This document shows, in pieces, positions 54,052-63,531 of a DNA stretch of 64,000 nt. This DNA is from Ahrensia sp. (GTDB taxonomy: Bacteria; Pseudomonadota; Alphaproteobacteria; Rhizobiales; Rhizobiaceae): positions 124,001 to 188,000 of the forward strand of contig PAKZ01000009.1 of the NCBI GenBank assembly GCA_002706335.1, in the 5' to 3' direction. The position numbers were made by a program, and so were the translations under genes. The notes under the pieces were generated by a model, which ran no database searches, had not been told where the DNA came from, and was given only the letters and a program-made list of their open reading frames with translations. The stretch's first letter is position 1. Every line of letters starts with the position of its first letter.

Positions 54052-54300
54052 ATGGCAGGTCACGGAACGCCCCATTTTCAAAACGACGCGGGACACGCAA
54101 AGATCGAGATCGGCGTCAAGGAATTCATGTGCGTCGGCGCGCATCCGCCCTATGACCATCCGCATGTCTTTCTGGACATGGGCGACGAGGCCGAAAAAGT
54201 CTGTCCCTATTGCTCGACCCTCTTTGTCTACAACGCATCGCTTGGCGCGGAAGAAACCCGTCCCGATGGATGCATCTTCGAGGCCCGATCCGCGGCCTGA
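54052..54300 (+). CDS. Zinc-finger (zf-CHCC, NDUFS6-like) protein
   Basis: The 82-residue protein shows the zf-CHCC pattern: CVGAHPPYDHPHVFLDMGDE with Cys and His, then VCPYCSTLFVYNAS with the CxxC pair. In mitochondria the related NDUFS6 subunit binds zinc in complex I; in alphaproteobacteria the small protein is a complex I assembly or accessory factor. It is followed after 33 bp by the flavin monooxygenase gene, a pairing seen in other alphaproteobacteria. A second complex I related small gene lies at 63532. Confidence 0.87.
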   Translation: MAGHGTPHFQNDAGHAKIEIGVKEFMCVGAHPPYDHPHVFLDMGDEAEKVCPYCSTLFVYNASLGAEETRPDGCIFEARSAA

Positions 54301-54333
54301 GGCGAAACTCCCGCAAACAGGCGGTTTGGCAAC

Positions 54334-55509
54334 TTGACAGAAGAGACGAATATTTTCATCGCCGGCGCCGGCATCGCCGGGCTGACAGCAGCGCTCACCC
54401 TCGCCCAGCGCGGTCTCGACGTGGCCATTGCCGACGCCTTCGAGGAACCGTCTGAGGTTGGCGCAGGTTTGCAAGTGGCGCCGAATGCGAGCGCCGTCCT
54501 GTCATCGCTCGGCGTGCTCGATTCTCTCGCAGAGCGGGCGATTAGCCCCTCCTCCATCCGGCTGGGTGACGCGCCCAGCGGCCAAATTCTGCTCGACATG
54601 GCGATCACGCAGGAATGGCTTGATCGGATGGGTGCGCCCTATCTGACGGCACATCGTGCCGTGCTGCACGGCGTGCTCTATCAGGCGGCCCTTGCGCATC
54701 CGTCAATCCGGGTTCTGCCCGGCCATGCCGTGGTCGAGGTACGCGAAAGCGAAGAGCGCGTTACCACGGTCTTGCGATCCGGTGAAGGAGAGACCGTCAT
54801 GGTTTCCCGGCTGGCGATCGGCGCGGACGGTATTTGGTCGAAAATGCGCGAAAGTATACGCGACGCGGCGGTGCCGCGTTCGACAGGCCGGATTGCGTGG
54901 CGGGCCATCGCGCCGACAGCGTCAGACGCAAAATGCGTTACGGCCTGGATGCTGCCGAAGGGTCACATCGTCACTTATCCCGTGCGCAATGCCGATACGC
55001 TGAACGTCGTCGCGATCACGTCGGGCACATCGAAGCAGGGCGACTGGGCGCAGTCCGCGGAGGCCGGGCCTCTCGCAAGATTGCTCGGCGAAGCGCGCTC
55101 GATCGACGGATTTGCCGCAATCGAGAAAGCGAACTGGACGACATGGCCGCTGAATGCGGTCGATCCCGCCGGTTCATGGCACAGTGCCCGCATTCTGCTG
55201 ATCGGCGACGCGGCCCATGGCATGGAACCCTTTGCCGCCCAGGGCGCGGCCATGGCCATCGAAGACGGCTACGCCGCTGGCATATGCATCGGAAACCAGC
55301 CCGACGAGCCGGCGAAATCCTTCCCGCGATACTCGGCCATGCGGCGAGGTCGCGTCGCGAAGGTCGCCAAGCGCACCGAATTCAATCGCTGGGTTTATCA
55401 CCAGAGCGGCCCGGGCAGAAAAGCGCGCAATCTCTATTTCTCAATGCGCAAACCCGCGGCGTTCTTCACCGATCTCGACTGGCTCTATCGCTACCGGATT
55501 TCGGAGTGA
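54334..55509 (+). CDS. FAD-dependent monooxygenase (salicylate hydroxylase-like)
   Basis: Class A flavoprotein hydroxylase. The 391-residue protein has the dinucleotide-binding FIAGAGIAGLTAALTLAQRG near residue 8, the DG motif AIGADGIWSKMRESI near residue 158 and the GD motif ILLIGDAAHGMEPFAAQGAA near residue 290. The start is TTG at 54334 (MTEETNIFIAGAGIAG); no ATG fits before the Rossmann fold. The substrate is unknown; members act on salicylate, ubiquinone precursors or other aromatics. Its last 19 bp overlap the 3' end of the convergent TIGR02117 gene. Confidence 0.87.
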   Translation: MTEETNIFIAGAGIAGLTAALTLAQRGLDVAIADAFEEPSEVGAGLQVAPNASAVLSSLGVLDSLAERAISPSSIRLGDAPSGQILLDMAITQEWLDRMGAPYLTAHRAVLHGVLYQAALAHPSIRVLPGHAVVEVRESEERVTTVLRSGEGETVMVSRLAIGADGIWSKMRESIRDAAVPRSTGRIAWRAIAPTASDAKCVTAWMLPKGHIVTYPVRNADTLNVVAITSGTSKQGDWAQSAEAGPLARLLGEARSIDGFAAIEKANWTTWPLNAVDPAGSWHSARILLIGDAAHGMEPFAAQGAAMAIEDGYAAGICIGNQPDEPAKSFPRYSAMRRGRVAKVAKRTEFNRWVYHQSGPGRKARNLYFSMRKPAAFFTDLDWLYRYRISE

Positions 55510-56162
55510 GCCACCGCAGTCCTGGCGAGCCCGAATTCCAGCGATTGCGCGAACACCGTCCACAATCCAACACCTACACCGGCTTCGCGCAGCCGGCGGC
55601 CGGTCCACACATTGCATCCCTTGATCGCCGAGAATCGGCCCTTTGCGTGATAAAAACGGTCGCCAAAACCCTGTGTGATATCGGCGATCGGCTGTGTGTC
55701 GTCTGTGAATGAGCGGCGAATACCCGCAATAAGGCGATCATAGTCGGCCGGTGAAATATCGAACGCATAGGCGCCTTCTCCGCCTGTGATTTCGCCGAAT
55801 GGCTGAACATGCATGACGCTCCGGTCGAAGGCCAGCGCTCGGACAACGATACCCGGCGTCAGATCAACGACCCGGCGCAGGCTGGTATAGGCCGTACGCG
55901 ACCCCCAGCCGACGGCCCAATGGCGCACGCGTCGCACATCAACGGGGAAATCGGTAGCTGCGAGGTCCAGTCGAGATAGCGTCTCGCCATCACGATGGGG
56001 CAACACGATGTCGGAATGAAAACCGTTGGAGAAAACGTAGATGCGAACGGAATCTTGACCGTCGGCTGCGGCGCGGGAGCCGACCGGTACGGGAATTGCG
56101 CCGAGCGCAATCGCCGCCGCGATGGCCAGCAACAGAGCTGCCAGCCATCGAATCAAACGCAT
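55491..56162 (-). CDS. TIGR02117 (DUF2459) family protein
   Basis: The 223-residue protein has an N-terminal signal or anchor segment (RLIRWLAALLLAIAAAIAL), the RIYVFSNGFHSDIVLPHRDG stretch with a conserved His near residue 49, WAVGWGSRTAYTS near residue 82, and GCNVWTGRRLREAGVGVGLW near residue 185. These fit the DUF2459/TIGR02117 family of predicted exported proteins found next to PHA or membrane genes; function unknown. The ATG shares one base with the aapP stop (TGATG), so it is the last gene of the aap transcript by coupling. Confidence 0.82.
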   Translation of the reverse strand: MRLIRWLAALLLAIAAAIALGAIPVPVGSRAAADGQDSVRIYVFSNGFHSDIVLPHRDGETLSRLDLAATDFPVDVRRVRHWAVGWGSRTAYTSLRRVVDLTPGIVVRALAFDRSVMHVQPFGEITGGEGAYAFDISPADYDRLIAGIRRSFTDDTQPIADITQGFGDRFYHAKGRFSAIKGCNVWTGRRLREAGVGVGLWTVFAQSLEFGLARTAVAHSEIR

Positions 56163-56968
56163 CAGTGCAGTATCTGGCTCAGGAAGAGCTTGGTGCGTTC
56201 ATGCTGCGGATTGTCGAAGAACTCGTCAGGGCTGTTCTGTTCCACGATCTGCCCCTGGTCCATGAAGATCACGCGGTTGGCCACCTGGCGGGCGAAGCCC
56301 ATCTCGTGCGTCACGCACAGCATGGTCATGCCCTCCTCCGCGAGACCGACCATCGTGTCGAGCACTTCCTTGATCATTTCCGGGTCGAGCGCCGAGGTCG
56401 GCTCGTCGAACAGCATGATGCGCGGATTCATGCACAGCGAACGCGCGATGGCGACGCGCTGCTGCTGACCGCCGGAGAGCTGGCCGGGATATTTGTGGGC
56501 CTGCTCCGGAATCTTGACGCGGGTGAGGAAGTGCATCGCGCGCTCTTCCGCCTCCTTCTTCGGCATCTTGCGCACCCAGATTGGCGCCAGCGTGCAATTT
56601 TCGAGGATCGTCAGATGCGGGAACAGGTTGAAGTGCTGGAACACCATGCCGACCTCACGGCGCACCTCGTCAATCTTTTTCAGATCGTTGGTAAGCTCGT
56701 TGCCATCGACGATGATCTGGCCATTCTGATGTTCCTCGAGGCGGTTGATACAGCGGATCATCGTCGATTTGCCCGAGCCCGACGGGCCGGCAATAACGAT
56801 ACGTTCGCCGCGCATGACCTTGAGATTGATGTCGCGCAGAACGTGAAAATCCCCGTACCATTTGTGCATCTGGACGATTTCGACGGCGACATCGGTATCC
56901 GACACCGTCATTTTCGACCGGTCGGCCGCGCGGATTTCCTCGTCGGTGGCTGCGTTTTCGGCTGTCAT
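56162..56968 (-). CDS. aapP: General L-amino acid ABC transporter, ATP-binding protein
   Basis: Energises the Aap transporter. The 268-residue protein shows Walker [19 protein letters not shown] near residue 60, the Q-loop segment [20 protein letters not shown], the signature [17 protein letters not shown] near residue 160 and Walker [18 protein letters not shown], with the switch His in [17 protein letters not shown]. The first 30 residues (rich in Glu, Ala and Asp) are an extension common in rhizobial AapP. It lies 12 bp after aapM. Confidence 0.95.
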   Translation of the reverse strand: MTAENAATDEEIRAADRSKMTVSDTDVAVEIVQMHKWYGDFHVLRDINLKVMRGERIVIAGPSGSGKSTMIRCINRLEEHQNGQIIVDGNELTNDLKKIDEVRREVGMVFQHFNLFPHLTILENCTLAPIWVRKMPKKEAEERAMHFLTRVKIPEQAHKYPGQLSGGQQQRVAIARSLCMNPRIMLFDEPTSALDPEMIKEVLDTMVGLAEEGMTMLCVTHEMGFARQVANRVIFMDQGQIVEQNSPDEFFDNPQHERTKLFLSQILH

Positions 56969-56980
56969 GGCATGGCTTCC

Positions 56981-58318
56981 TTACCGTTTGTGGCCCGTGT
57001 CGAGTTTTCGTTCCATGAACATGGAGTAGCGGGACATGCTGAAACAAAAAATCCAGTAGACAATCGCCGCGAAGGCATAGCCCGTCATCGCCTGCACGGG
57101 AGATGCCCATGCAGGGTCGGAATAGGATGACTGGATCTGTCCGAGAAAATCGAACAGTCCGATGATCAGGACGAGTGTCGTATCCTTGAACAGGCCGATA
57201 AAGGTGTTGACGATCCCGGGGATCACAAGTTTCAGCGCCTGCGGCAGAATGATCATCCGCATCATCTGCGTCCAATTCAGCCCAAGCGCCATCGCGCCCT
57301 CATACTGGCCTTTCGGCAGCGCCTGGAGCCCGCCGCGAACGACCTCGGCCATATAAGCAGACGAGAACAACGCCACACCGATCAGGGCGCGCAGCAGCTT
57401 GTCGAACGAGACGCCTTCCGGAAGGAACAACGGCAGCATCACCGATGACATGAACAGCACGGTGATAAGCGGAACGCCACGCCAGAACTCGATGAAAACG
57501 ATCGAGAAGAAGCGCACGATCGGCAGCGCCGAACGACGACCGAGCGCCAGAGCAATCCCGAGCGGCAGCGACGCGGCGATGCCGGTCACGGCAATGACGA
57601 GCGTCACCAGCAAGCCGCCCCAGACTTCGGTTTCCACATGAACCAAGCCGAAATCGAATCCCAGGATGAACAGCAGCACGAACAAGCCGATAAACAGGAA
57701 CGCGACATTCTTCAGTCCCGGTATCGGATCCGACTCCGAGAGCTTTGCGAACAGAAAGCTGACGCCGAGCGCGATCACCGTCAGGATGGCGAGCGGAATA
57801 TAGAGGCCGCCCACCGAGAGGTGACCGCCGGTCAGGAGAATGAGCGCTGCAATCGGGAAAACTATCGCGAGAAAAATAATATTCTCGCGTTTGTAGGGCA
57901 CGGAGGGGATCAACAGCCCGGCAAGACCTCCGATGAAGAGGATGCCGACGATGTTGACGCGCCATTGCTCTTCATTCGGGTAGCGGCCGTAAATGAACTG
58001 GTTGCCGTAATCCCCGACATAGGCCCAACAGGCGCCGAACCATCCATCCGGCTGAATGCCGCCCTGTGCCTCGGTTGCGCATACCGCACGGTCTGCGCCG
58101 CTCCATACCGCACTGGTGAAAAGGAAGCTCACCAGCGGCGGGATGATGACCCAGAGTATATAGAGGCAGGCAAGTGTCAGGATCGTATAGGGAATCGAGG
58201 AAAACAGGCTCTCGCGAAACCAGGCCACGATACCCCTCGACGTGGCCGGCGCGTCTTGCTGAGGCAGCATTTCGCGGCGGACAAAGGCGATATCGGCAGC
58301 GGAGTGTTGTTCGGCCAT
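56981..58318 (-). CDS. aapM: General L-amino acid ABC transporter, permease AapM
   Basis: One of two inner-membrane permeases of the broad-specificity L-amino acid uptake system of rhizobia. The 445-residue protein is larger than ordinary HisM-type permeases because of extra helices and a periplasmic loop in the N-terminal half (residues about 55-215), typical of AapM. The EAA-type coupling loop [20 protein letters not shown] lies near residue 360. It overlaps neither neighbour and is 4 bp from aapQ. Confidence 0.94.
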   Translation of the reverse strand: MAEQHSAADIAFVRREMLPQQDAPATSRGIVAWFRESLFSSIPYTILTLACLYILWVIIPPLVSFLFTSAVWSGADRAVCATEAQGGIQPDGWFGACWAYVGDYGNQFIYGRYPNEEQWRVNIVGILFIGGLAGLLIPSVPYKRENIIFLAIVFPIAALILLTGGHLSVGGLYIPLAILTVIALGVSFLFAKLSESDPIPGLKNVAFLFIGLFVLLFILGFDFGLVHVETEVWGGLLVTLVIAVTGIAASLPLGIALALGRRSALPIVRFFSIVFIEFWRGVPLITVLFMSSVMLPLFLPEGVSFDKLLRALIGVALFSSAYMAEVVRGGLQALPKGQYEGAMALGLNWTQMMRMIILPQALKLVIPGIVNTFIGLFKDTTLVLIIGLFDFLGQIQSSYSDPAWASPVQAMTGYAFAAIVYWIFCFSMSRYSMFMERKLDTGHKR

Positions 58319-58322
58319 TGTC

Positions 58323-59528
58323 TTATCTCTCCACCAGCGCCACGCGATTGTTGTACCAGTTCATGAACAACGAGGTGACAAGCGAAATCGTCAGATAGGT
58401 GAGCATAGTCAGCGAGATGATCTCGACAGCCTGGCCGGTTTGGTTCAGCGCCGTGCCGGCAAAGACCGAAGTCAGTTCCGGATAGGCAATGGCTACCGCG
58501 AGCGACGAGTTCTTCGTCAGGTTCAGATACTGGCTCGTCAGTGGCGGAATGATGATGCGCAATGCCTGCGGGATGATCACGAGCCTTAACGTCGGGCCGT
58601 TGCGCAGTCCGAGCGCGTTTGCCGCCTCGGTTTGCCCCCTGTTGACGGCGAGGATACCCGCACGGACGATCTCGGCAATAAACGACGCCGTGTAGGTCGA
58701 GAGCGCGATCAGCATGGCGATATATTCCGGGATCAATGTCATGCCGCCGCTCGGGCGGAAACCGCCCATCTTGGGGATGTCCCAGCTCAATGGCGCACCG
58801 CTCACAAAGAAGACGATTAACGGCAGGAAGATAATCGTGCCGAGCCCGACCAGGAAGCTCGGGAATATCTGCCCCGTCGCCATTTGCCGGGCCCTTGCCC
58901 AACGACCGACGCCCCACGCGATCACACACGCGATGATGAACGCATAGAGGGTAAATTCGGCTCCCTCGCCCCACACCGGTTTCGGAGCGAAGAAGCCACG
59001 GTTGTTCAAAAGACCGAGCGGCCCGAAATCGAAACCCTCACGCGGCTGCGGCAGCAGGCGAAGGACGCCGAAGTACCAGATGAAAATCTGCAGCAGCAAG
59101 GGGATGTTGCGCAGGCTTTCGACATAGACGGTGGCCAGCCGGCTGACCATCCAGTTCTTGGAAAGACGCGCCACACCGACAATGAAGCCAATGATCGTGG
59201 CCAGGATAATGCCGACGAATGCCACGGCAAGCGTATTGAGAAGCCCGACGATATAGACCCGTCCATATGTCGAAGACGCCTGGCTATACTCAATGAGCGA
59301 CTGGCTGATCGCAAAACCCGCATTGGTGCCGAGAAAGCCCCAGCCGGAGGCGATGCCCGCGGCGCGGAGGTTAGCGTTCATATTTGTCCAGCCCTCGAAC
59401 GCCAGATAGACGATCAAGACAGCCAGGATGATCTGGAAAACCCAGCCCCTGACTTCCGGATTGTTGAGAAGAGCGACCTTTGGCGCACCATCGCCGGAGC
59501 CGTTCGGTGTTACGTCGGTAACAGCCAT
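58323..59528 (-). CDS. aapQ: General L-amino acid ABC transporter, permease AapQ
   Basis: Second permease of the Aap system. The 401-residue protein has helices at residues about 30-48 and 88-120, an inserted loop of about 100 residues around 150-270, and the coupling loop [20 protein letters not shown] near residue 310, followed by [20 protein letters not shown]. Order aapJ-aapQ-aapM-aapP is the one known from Rhizobium leguminosarum. An intercistronic stem-loop separates it from aapJ. Confidence 0.94.
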   Translation of the reverse strand: MAVTDVTPNGSGDGAPKVALLNNPEVRGWVFQIILAVLIVYLAFEGWTNMNANLRAAGIASGWGFLGTNAGFAISQSLIEYSQASSTYGRVYIVGLLNTLAVAFVGIILATIIGFIVGVARLSKNWMVSRLATVYVESLRNIPLLLQIFIWYFGVLRLLPQPREGFDFGPLGLLNNRGFFAPKPVWGEGAEFTLYAFIIACVIAWGVGRWARARQMATGQIFPSFLVGLGTIIFLPLIVFFVSGAPLSWDIPKMGGFRPSGGMTLIPEYIAMLIALSTYTASFIAEIVRAGILAVNRGQTEAANALGLRNGPTLRLVIIPQALRIIIPPLTSQYLNLTKNSSLAVAIAYPELTSVFAGTALNQTGQAVEIISLTMLTYLTISLVTSLFMNWYNNRVALVER

Positions 59529-59623
59529 CGCTTATTCACCCGCTCGTCGTGACGGACATGTCATGGCAGCTAACAAAGAAGCTGAACCGCTTTCCGCGCC
59601 ATCTGTAATGGCATGTCCCCACC

Positions 59624-59660
59624 GGAAAGAAATTCACCCGGCCGCGAGGCGGCCGGGTGA
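59624..59660 (-). terminator. Intercistronic stem-loop between aapJ and aapQ
   Basis: TCACCCGGCCGC (59634-59645), loop GAG and GCGGCCGGGTGA (59649-59660) form a perfect 12-bp stem. On the minus strand AATTTCTTT follows. Such hairpins after binding-protein genes usually let the binding protein be made in excess over the permeases. Confidence 0.6.
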
Positions 59661-59672
59661 CATTGAATTCGC

Positions 59673-60692
59673 TTAGCGAATCGGCGGACCGTACATCAGG
59701 CCGCCCTTGGTCCAGAGCGCGTTGACGCCGCGCGAGATACCGAGCGGGGTATCCGGGCCAACATTGCGATCAAAGATTTCACCGTAGTTGCCAACCGCGG
59801 CGATCGCCTTTGCGGCCCAGTCAGCATCGAGACCGATGGACTCGCCGAAATTGCCCTCGGAGCCAAGCATGCGCTTCACTTCCGGGTTGTCGCTGGACTT
59901 CATCTCTTCGACATTGGCCATCGTCACACCGTGTTCCTCGGCATTGATCGTGGCGATATGAACCCACTTGATGATGTTGAACCACTGGTCATCGCCCTGG
60001 CGAACGACCGGGCCAAGCGGCTCCTTGGAGATGATTTCCGGCAGGACCTTGTGTTCGCCCGGATTGGTGAGCTTCAGACGCTGCGCATAGAGGCCCGAGG
60101 CATCCGTGGTGTACACATCGCAACGACCGGCATCATATGCGGCCACGACCTCGTCGGCCTTTTCGAAGGCAACCAGTTCGTAGTCCATGTTGTTGGCGCG
60201 GAAATAGTCCGCGACATTCAGCTCGGTGGTCGTGCCGGTGTTGGTGCAGATCGATGCGCCGGACAGTTCGAGTGCCGAATTGATGTCCATGGACGTGCGG
60301 ATCATGAAGCCCTGGCCGTCATAGTAGTTGACGCCCGCGAAGTTCAGGCCGAGCTGCGTGTCGCGGCTCATAGTCCAGGTCGTGTTTCGCGAAAGAAGAT
60401 CCACTTCGCCGGACTGCAGGGCGGTAAAACGCTCCTTGGCCGAGAGAGGCGTAAACTTCACGGCTTCGCCGTCGCCGAAGATCGCTGCGGCGACCGCACG
60501 GCAGAGATCCACGTCGAGGCCACTCCAGTTGCCGTCGGCATCGGGATTGGAGAACCCCGGAAGGCCCTGGCTCACGCCGCACTGAACAAATCCCTTTGCC
60601 TTCACGTCATCCAGCGTCGCCGCCGAGGCCGCCGCGCCTGTAAATACAAGGGCAGCGGCGCCAAGCGCGCCGGTCAGCATAATCTTTTTCAT
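59673..60692 (-). CDS. aapJ: General L-amino acid ABC transporter, substrate-binding protein
   Basis: Periplasmic binding protein of the Aap system. The 339-residue precursor has a signal peptide (MKKIMLTGALGAAALVFTGA, cut near ASA-AT), then VKAKGFVQCGVSQGLPGFSN, GNWSGLDVDLCRAVAAAIFG near residue 60 and the SBP_bac_3 core SGEVDLLSRNTTWTMSRDTQ near residue 100. Two Cys pairs (VQCGV/DLCRA and SICTN/GRCDV) are visible, as in AapJ of rhizobia. The start is ATG 60692; upstream in-frame codons lack a signal. A promoter is predicted at 60822-60850. Confidence 0.95.
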   Translation of the reverse strand: MKKIMLTGALGAAALVFTGAAASAATLDDVKAKGFVQCGVSQGLPGFSNPDADGNWSGLDVDLCRAVAAAIFGDGEAVKFTPLSAKERFTALQSGEVDLLSRNTTWTMSRDTQLGLNFAGVNYYDGQGFMIRTSMDINSALELSGASICTNTGTTTELNVADYFRANNMDYELVAFEKADEVVAAYDAGRCDVYTTDASGLYAQRLKLTNPGEHKVLPEIISKEPLGPVVRQGDDQWFNIIKWVHIATINAEEHGVTMANVEEMKSSDNPEVKRMLGSEGNFGESIGLDADWAAKAIAAVGNYGEIFDRNVGPDTPLGISRGVNALWTKGGLMYGPPIR

Positions 60693-60821
60693 AGAGTTCA
60701 ACCTCTCGTTGCTCACGTTACTACAGATGGGCACGAGCATCGGTTCACCGGAGCCTAAACAAGACTCTCAACTGGCGGCGTTTCGTGTGAAAACGCCACC
60801 GATGCCTCCCTCCACAAGGGA

Positions 60822-60850
60822 AGACAAAGCCAATTTGGCAATAGCGTCAA
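60822..60850 (-). promoter_or_regulatory. Predicted aapJQMP promoter
   Basis: On the minus strand TTGACG (60845-60850) and TTGTCT (60822-60827) are 17 bp apart. The leader of about 123 bases contains a small GGCGTTT/AAACGCC hairpin (60777-60797). The 224-bp gap to the PAP2 gene holds no other gene that I can see. Confidence 0.5.
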
Positions 60851-60916
60851 GGGTAAATGAATTATTTCTGAAACGTTACCGGAATGATTCACAGCGCTTC
60901 GGAAAGGCGTTTTTGC

Positions 60917-61741
60917 CTATTTTTCGATCAGGACCGGAAATTGCTCATCGCCACGAAACCTGAAGACAGCGCGGCGGCGTGCAAGCCACCGCGCAAAAAC
61001 CAATGTCGTGATCGCCCCGATCGAAAAGCCTGCCACGACGTCCGACGGATAATGCGCGCCGGCCGGAATCCGGCCGCAGGCCAGCATGAACATTGCGAGG
61101 AACAGAGGCATCCGCGCCCGCGGATGCCAGAGCATCAGGATCACGGCGAGAGATCCCGCGGTCGTCGCGTGACCGGACGGGAAACTCTGATAGACATGAT
61201 TGAATTCAAAGGGCGAGAAACCATAGACTCCCGCGGTTTCGACGATACCGGGGCGCGCTCGACCGACGAACTGTTTGACAATGTTGATCGCGATCCCCGG
61301 CACGGCGACAGAGGCGAGAATAAAGGCTGCCTGACCATAGGCGTTCAGAAGAGCACGGCGCGTCGCGTGGCGCAGCGCGTGCCAGTCCAGCAGGCCGATG
61401 ATAGCGATCACGATGACGGCGGGCACAATATACCATCCGGATTTGGCGACGTCAGTTATCTCGCGCAGGAACTGAAGCACCACATTCGGTGCCGGCCCCG
61501 CGAACGGCCGGAAATATGGATCGAAGACCGCCGCAAAGAGTGTCGCGAAGATCGAAAGAAGCGCGTATTGCGTCATCTCTCGGGTCCACACTGACGGGGC
61601 GCTAGCCGGAACGGGACGCGTCAAACGATATCGCAGGCGCCTCACAGTCGCCTCGCCCCGACCATACAAGCCGTGCACGACGCGAACCGCTCCGCTTGCC
61701 GTTTTTCTCACCTTCGTCGTGACTATTTTCGACGCATCCAT
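60917..61741 (-). CDS. PAP2 family phosphatase
   Basis: Membrane phosphatase of the type that acts on lipid phosphates. The 274-residue protein has five or six helices and the three PAP2 motifs: KQFVGRARPG near residue 160, SFPSGHATTAG near residue 187 and RIPAGAHYPSDVVAG near residue 230, with the Arg/His residues of the haloperoxidase-like active site. The N-terminal 50 residues are basic and likely cytoplasmic. It sits between aapJ and divergent metC. Substrate (undecaprenyl-PP, phosphatidate or LPS phosphate) cannot be told. Confidence 0.9.
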   Translation of the reverse strand: MDASKIVTTKVRKTASGAVRVVHGLYGRGEATVRRLRYRLTRPVPASAPSVWTREMTQYALLSIFATLFAAVFDPYFRPFAGPAPNVVLQFLREITDVAKSGWYIVPAVIVIAIIGLLDWHALRHATRRALLNAYGQAAFILASVAVPGIAINIVKQFVGRARPGIVETAGVYGFSPFEFNHVYQSFPSGHATTAGSLAVILMLWHPRARMPLFLAMFMLACGRIPAGAHYPSDVVAGFSIGAITTLVFARWLARRRAVFRFRGDEQFPVLIEK

Positions 61742-61847
61742 GGAAATCGTATTGCGTGGGATCGTCCCGAGCGAGTACCGCCTTCCTTGCCTATTGGCAA
61801 GAATTCGAGCACCCCTTCGAATGACTCAAACACCGGAGCACTCATAA

Positions 61848-63020
61848 ATGAACCGCCCGACGGGAAAAGGCACCAAAGGAATCAACACGCTGCTGACGCA
61901 TAGTGGCTACAATCCGCGCGACTATCACGGCTTCGTCAATCCGCCGGTCGTGCACGGATCCACCGTCCTGTTTCCCGATGCGCGGACGATGAAAGCCCGG
62001 AATCAACGCTACACCTACGGGACGCGCGGCACGCCGACCAGCGATGCACTGGCCGCTGCCGTGAACGAATTGGAGGGCAGCGCCGGAACGATCATCGTGC
62101 CGTCCGGTCTGGCTGCTATTACCGTGCCTTTGCTGGGATTTCTGTCTGCGGGAGACCATGCTCTGTTCGTTGATACGATCTATTTTCCGACGCGCCGTTT
62201 CGCTGACACAATGCTGCGGCGCCTTGGGGTGGAGGTCGAGTATTACGATCCGGAAATCGGGGCCGAAATCCTGGATCTCTTAAAGCCGAACACGAAGCTG
62301 ATCTTCACGGAGTCGCCCGGCTCGAATACGTTCGAAATGCAGGACATCCCGGCGATCACAGCGATTGCGCGCGAGGCGGGAATCATCACAATGCTCGACA
62401 ACACCTGGGCGACACCGGTCTATTTCAAACCACTCGACTATGGCGTCGACATCTCAATCCATGCGGCAACGAAGTATCCCGCTGGCCATTCCGATGTCTT
62501 GCTCGGCACGGTCTCGGCCAACGAAGCGTGCTGGGAAACGCTTTGGGAGAGCTATCTCACGCTCGGCACCTGCGCTGGACCGGATGATGTTTATCAGGTC
62601 CTGCGCGGCCTGCGCACGATGGGCGTCCGCCTGGAGCGCCACCAGGCAACCGCATTCGAGGTCGCGCGGTGGCTGGAGGGTCAGTCCGGCGTCGCACGCG
62701 TGCTGCATCCGGGCCTCGAAAGCCATCCCGGCCACGCGATCTGGAAGCGAGATTTCAGCGGTGCTAGCGGCCTTTTCTCGATCGTCCTCGAAGGCGGGGA
62801 AAAGCAGGCCCACGCATTTCTCGATGCGCTCGAAATTTTCGGTCTCGGCGCGTCCTGGGGCGGCTACGAATGTCTCGCGGCACAAGTCTCGCTCGCGGAC
62901 CGGACAGTTTCCGCCCGCAACTATGGCGGCGAGATCATCCGGCTGCAGATAGGCCTTGAAGACGCGGCCGACATCATAGCCGACCTCGCGGGGGCGCTCG
63001 AGGCCGCCGCATCGGCCTGA
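61848..63020 (+). CDS. metC: Cystathionine beta-lyase
   Basis: PLP enzyme that releases homocysteine from cystathionine. The 390-residue protein of the Cys/Met-metabolism family shows NPPVVHGSTVLFPDARTMKA near residue 31, RYTYGTRGTPTSDALAAAV near residue 54, the cofactor region IITMLDNTWATPVYFKPLDY near residue 178 and the Schiff-base Lys in IHAATKYPAGHSDVLLG near residue 207. The N-terminal RYTYGTRGTPTS and position beside the aap operon fit rhizobial metC, although gamma-synthase or lyase activity cannot be excluded by sequence alone. Confidence 0.92.
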   Translation: MNRPTGKGTKGINTLLTHSGYNPRDYHGFVNPPVVHGSTVLFPDARTMKARNQRYTYGTRGTPTSDALAAAVNELEGSAGTIIVPSGLAAITVPLLGFLSAGDHALFVDTIYFPTRRFADTMLRRLGVEVEYYDPEIGAEILDLLKPNTKLIFTESPGSNTFEMQDIPAITAIAREAGIITMLDNTWATPVYFKPLDYGVDISIHAATKYPAGHSDVLLGTVSANEACWETLWESYLTLGTCAGPDDVYQVLRGLRTMGVRLERHQATAFEVARWLEGQSGVARVLHPGLESHPGHAIWKRDFSGASGLFSIVLEGGEKQAHAFLDALEIFGLGASWGGYECLAAQVSLADRTVSARNYGGEIIRLQIGLEDAADIIADLAGALEAAASA

Positions 63021-63121
63021 TCCCCAATCCAAAGAATGGCGGCTGGGCTTGGAACTCCACGCCCGGCGAGCCGTTTTCCTTGAAACCCCAAGGGAGCTTG
63101 GAAACGCAAGGAGAAACGGCA

Positions 63122-63337
63122 ATGGCTGACATTGGCTATTATCTTATTGAGGAAAATGGAGGCTGGCGCTACGTGATCGACAGCGAGCGTTCGGCTGCGT
63201 TTAGCTCGCGTCAGGAAGCGGAAGATGCCGCGCGTTCAGCTGCAATGAGACGGTCCGAGCGCGAGGATCAGCTGGAAGAGGGACTGGAAGACACGTTTCC
63301 GGCCAGCGATCCGGTATCCGTGACACGTCCGCGGTAG
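63122..63337 (+). CDS. Small DUF2188-like protein with C-terminal LEDTFPASDP motif
   Basis: The 71-residue protein starts at ATG 63122 after AAGGAGAAACGG. The N-terminal half (IEENGGWRYVIDSERSAAFS; SRQEAEDAARSAAMR) has the GGW...A...EA..AA pattern of DUF2188-type small proteins. The C-terminus EEGLEDTFPASDPVSVTRP matches a short acidic motif that recurs at the ends of many small alphaproteobacterial proteins, with no known function to me. It lies 101 bp after metC in the same direction. Confidence 0.7.
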   Translation: MADIGYYLIEENGGWRYVIDSERSAAFSSRQEAEDAARSAAMRRSEREDQLEEGLEDTFPASDPVSVTRPR

Positions 63338-63401
63338 TGTTCAGGCGAGGCTCGGGTCTCAACGATCTCCAATCTGCCTGACAACTGGCCAGGAAACGGA
63401 T

Positions 63402-63478
63402 TGGCGACCCCGGCAGGATTCGAACCTGCGACCATCGGCTTAGAAGGCCGGTGCTCTATCCAGCTGAGCTACGGGGCC
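63402..63478 (-). tRNA. tRNA-Arg (anticodon UCU)
   Basis: Read on the minus strand, the 77 bases fold as a cloverleaf: acceptor GGCCCCG pairs with CGGGGUC (one G-U), D-loop AGCUCAGCUGGAUAGAGC, anticodon stem CGGC/GCCG with loop CUUCUAA giving UCU, and T-arm GCAGGUUCGAAUCCUGC. A CCA end is encoded. It decodes AGA and AGG. Confidence 0.95.
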
Positions 63479-63531
63479 GTGCATGAGACGTCTTGGCCGC
63501 GCCTGACGGTGCGGTCAAGCGCATTCCTGAC

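Noticed and set aside
60900-60930. AAAGGC-GTTTTT-GCCT followed by ATTTTT as a terminator on the plus strand
   Set aside because: Stem of only 4-5 bp, no plus-strand gene upstream, and it overlaps the PAP2 3' end.
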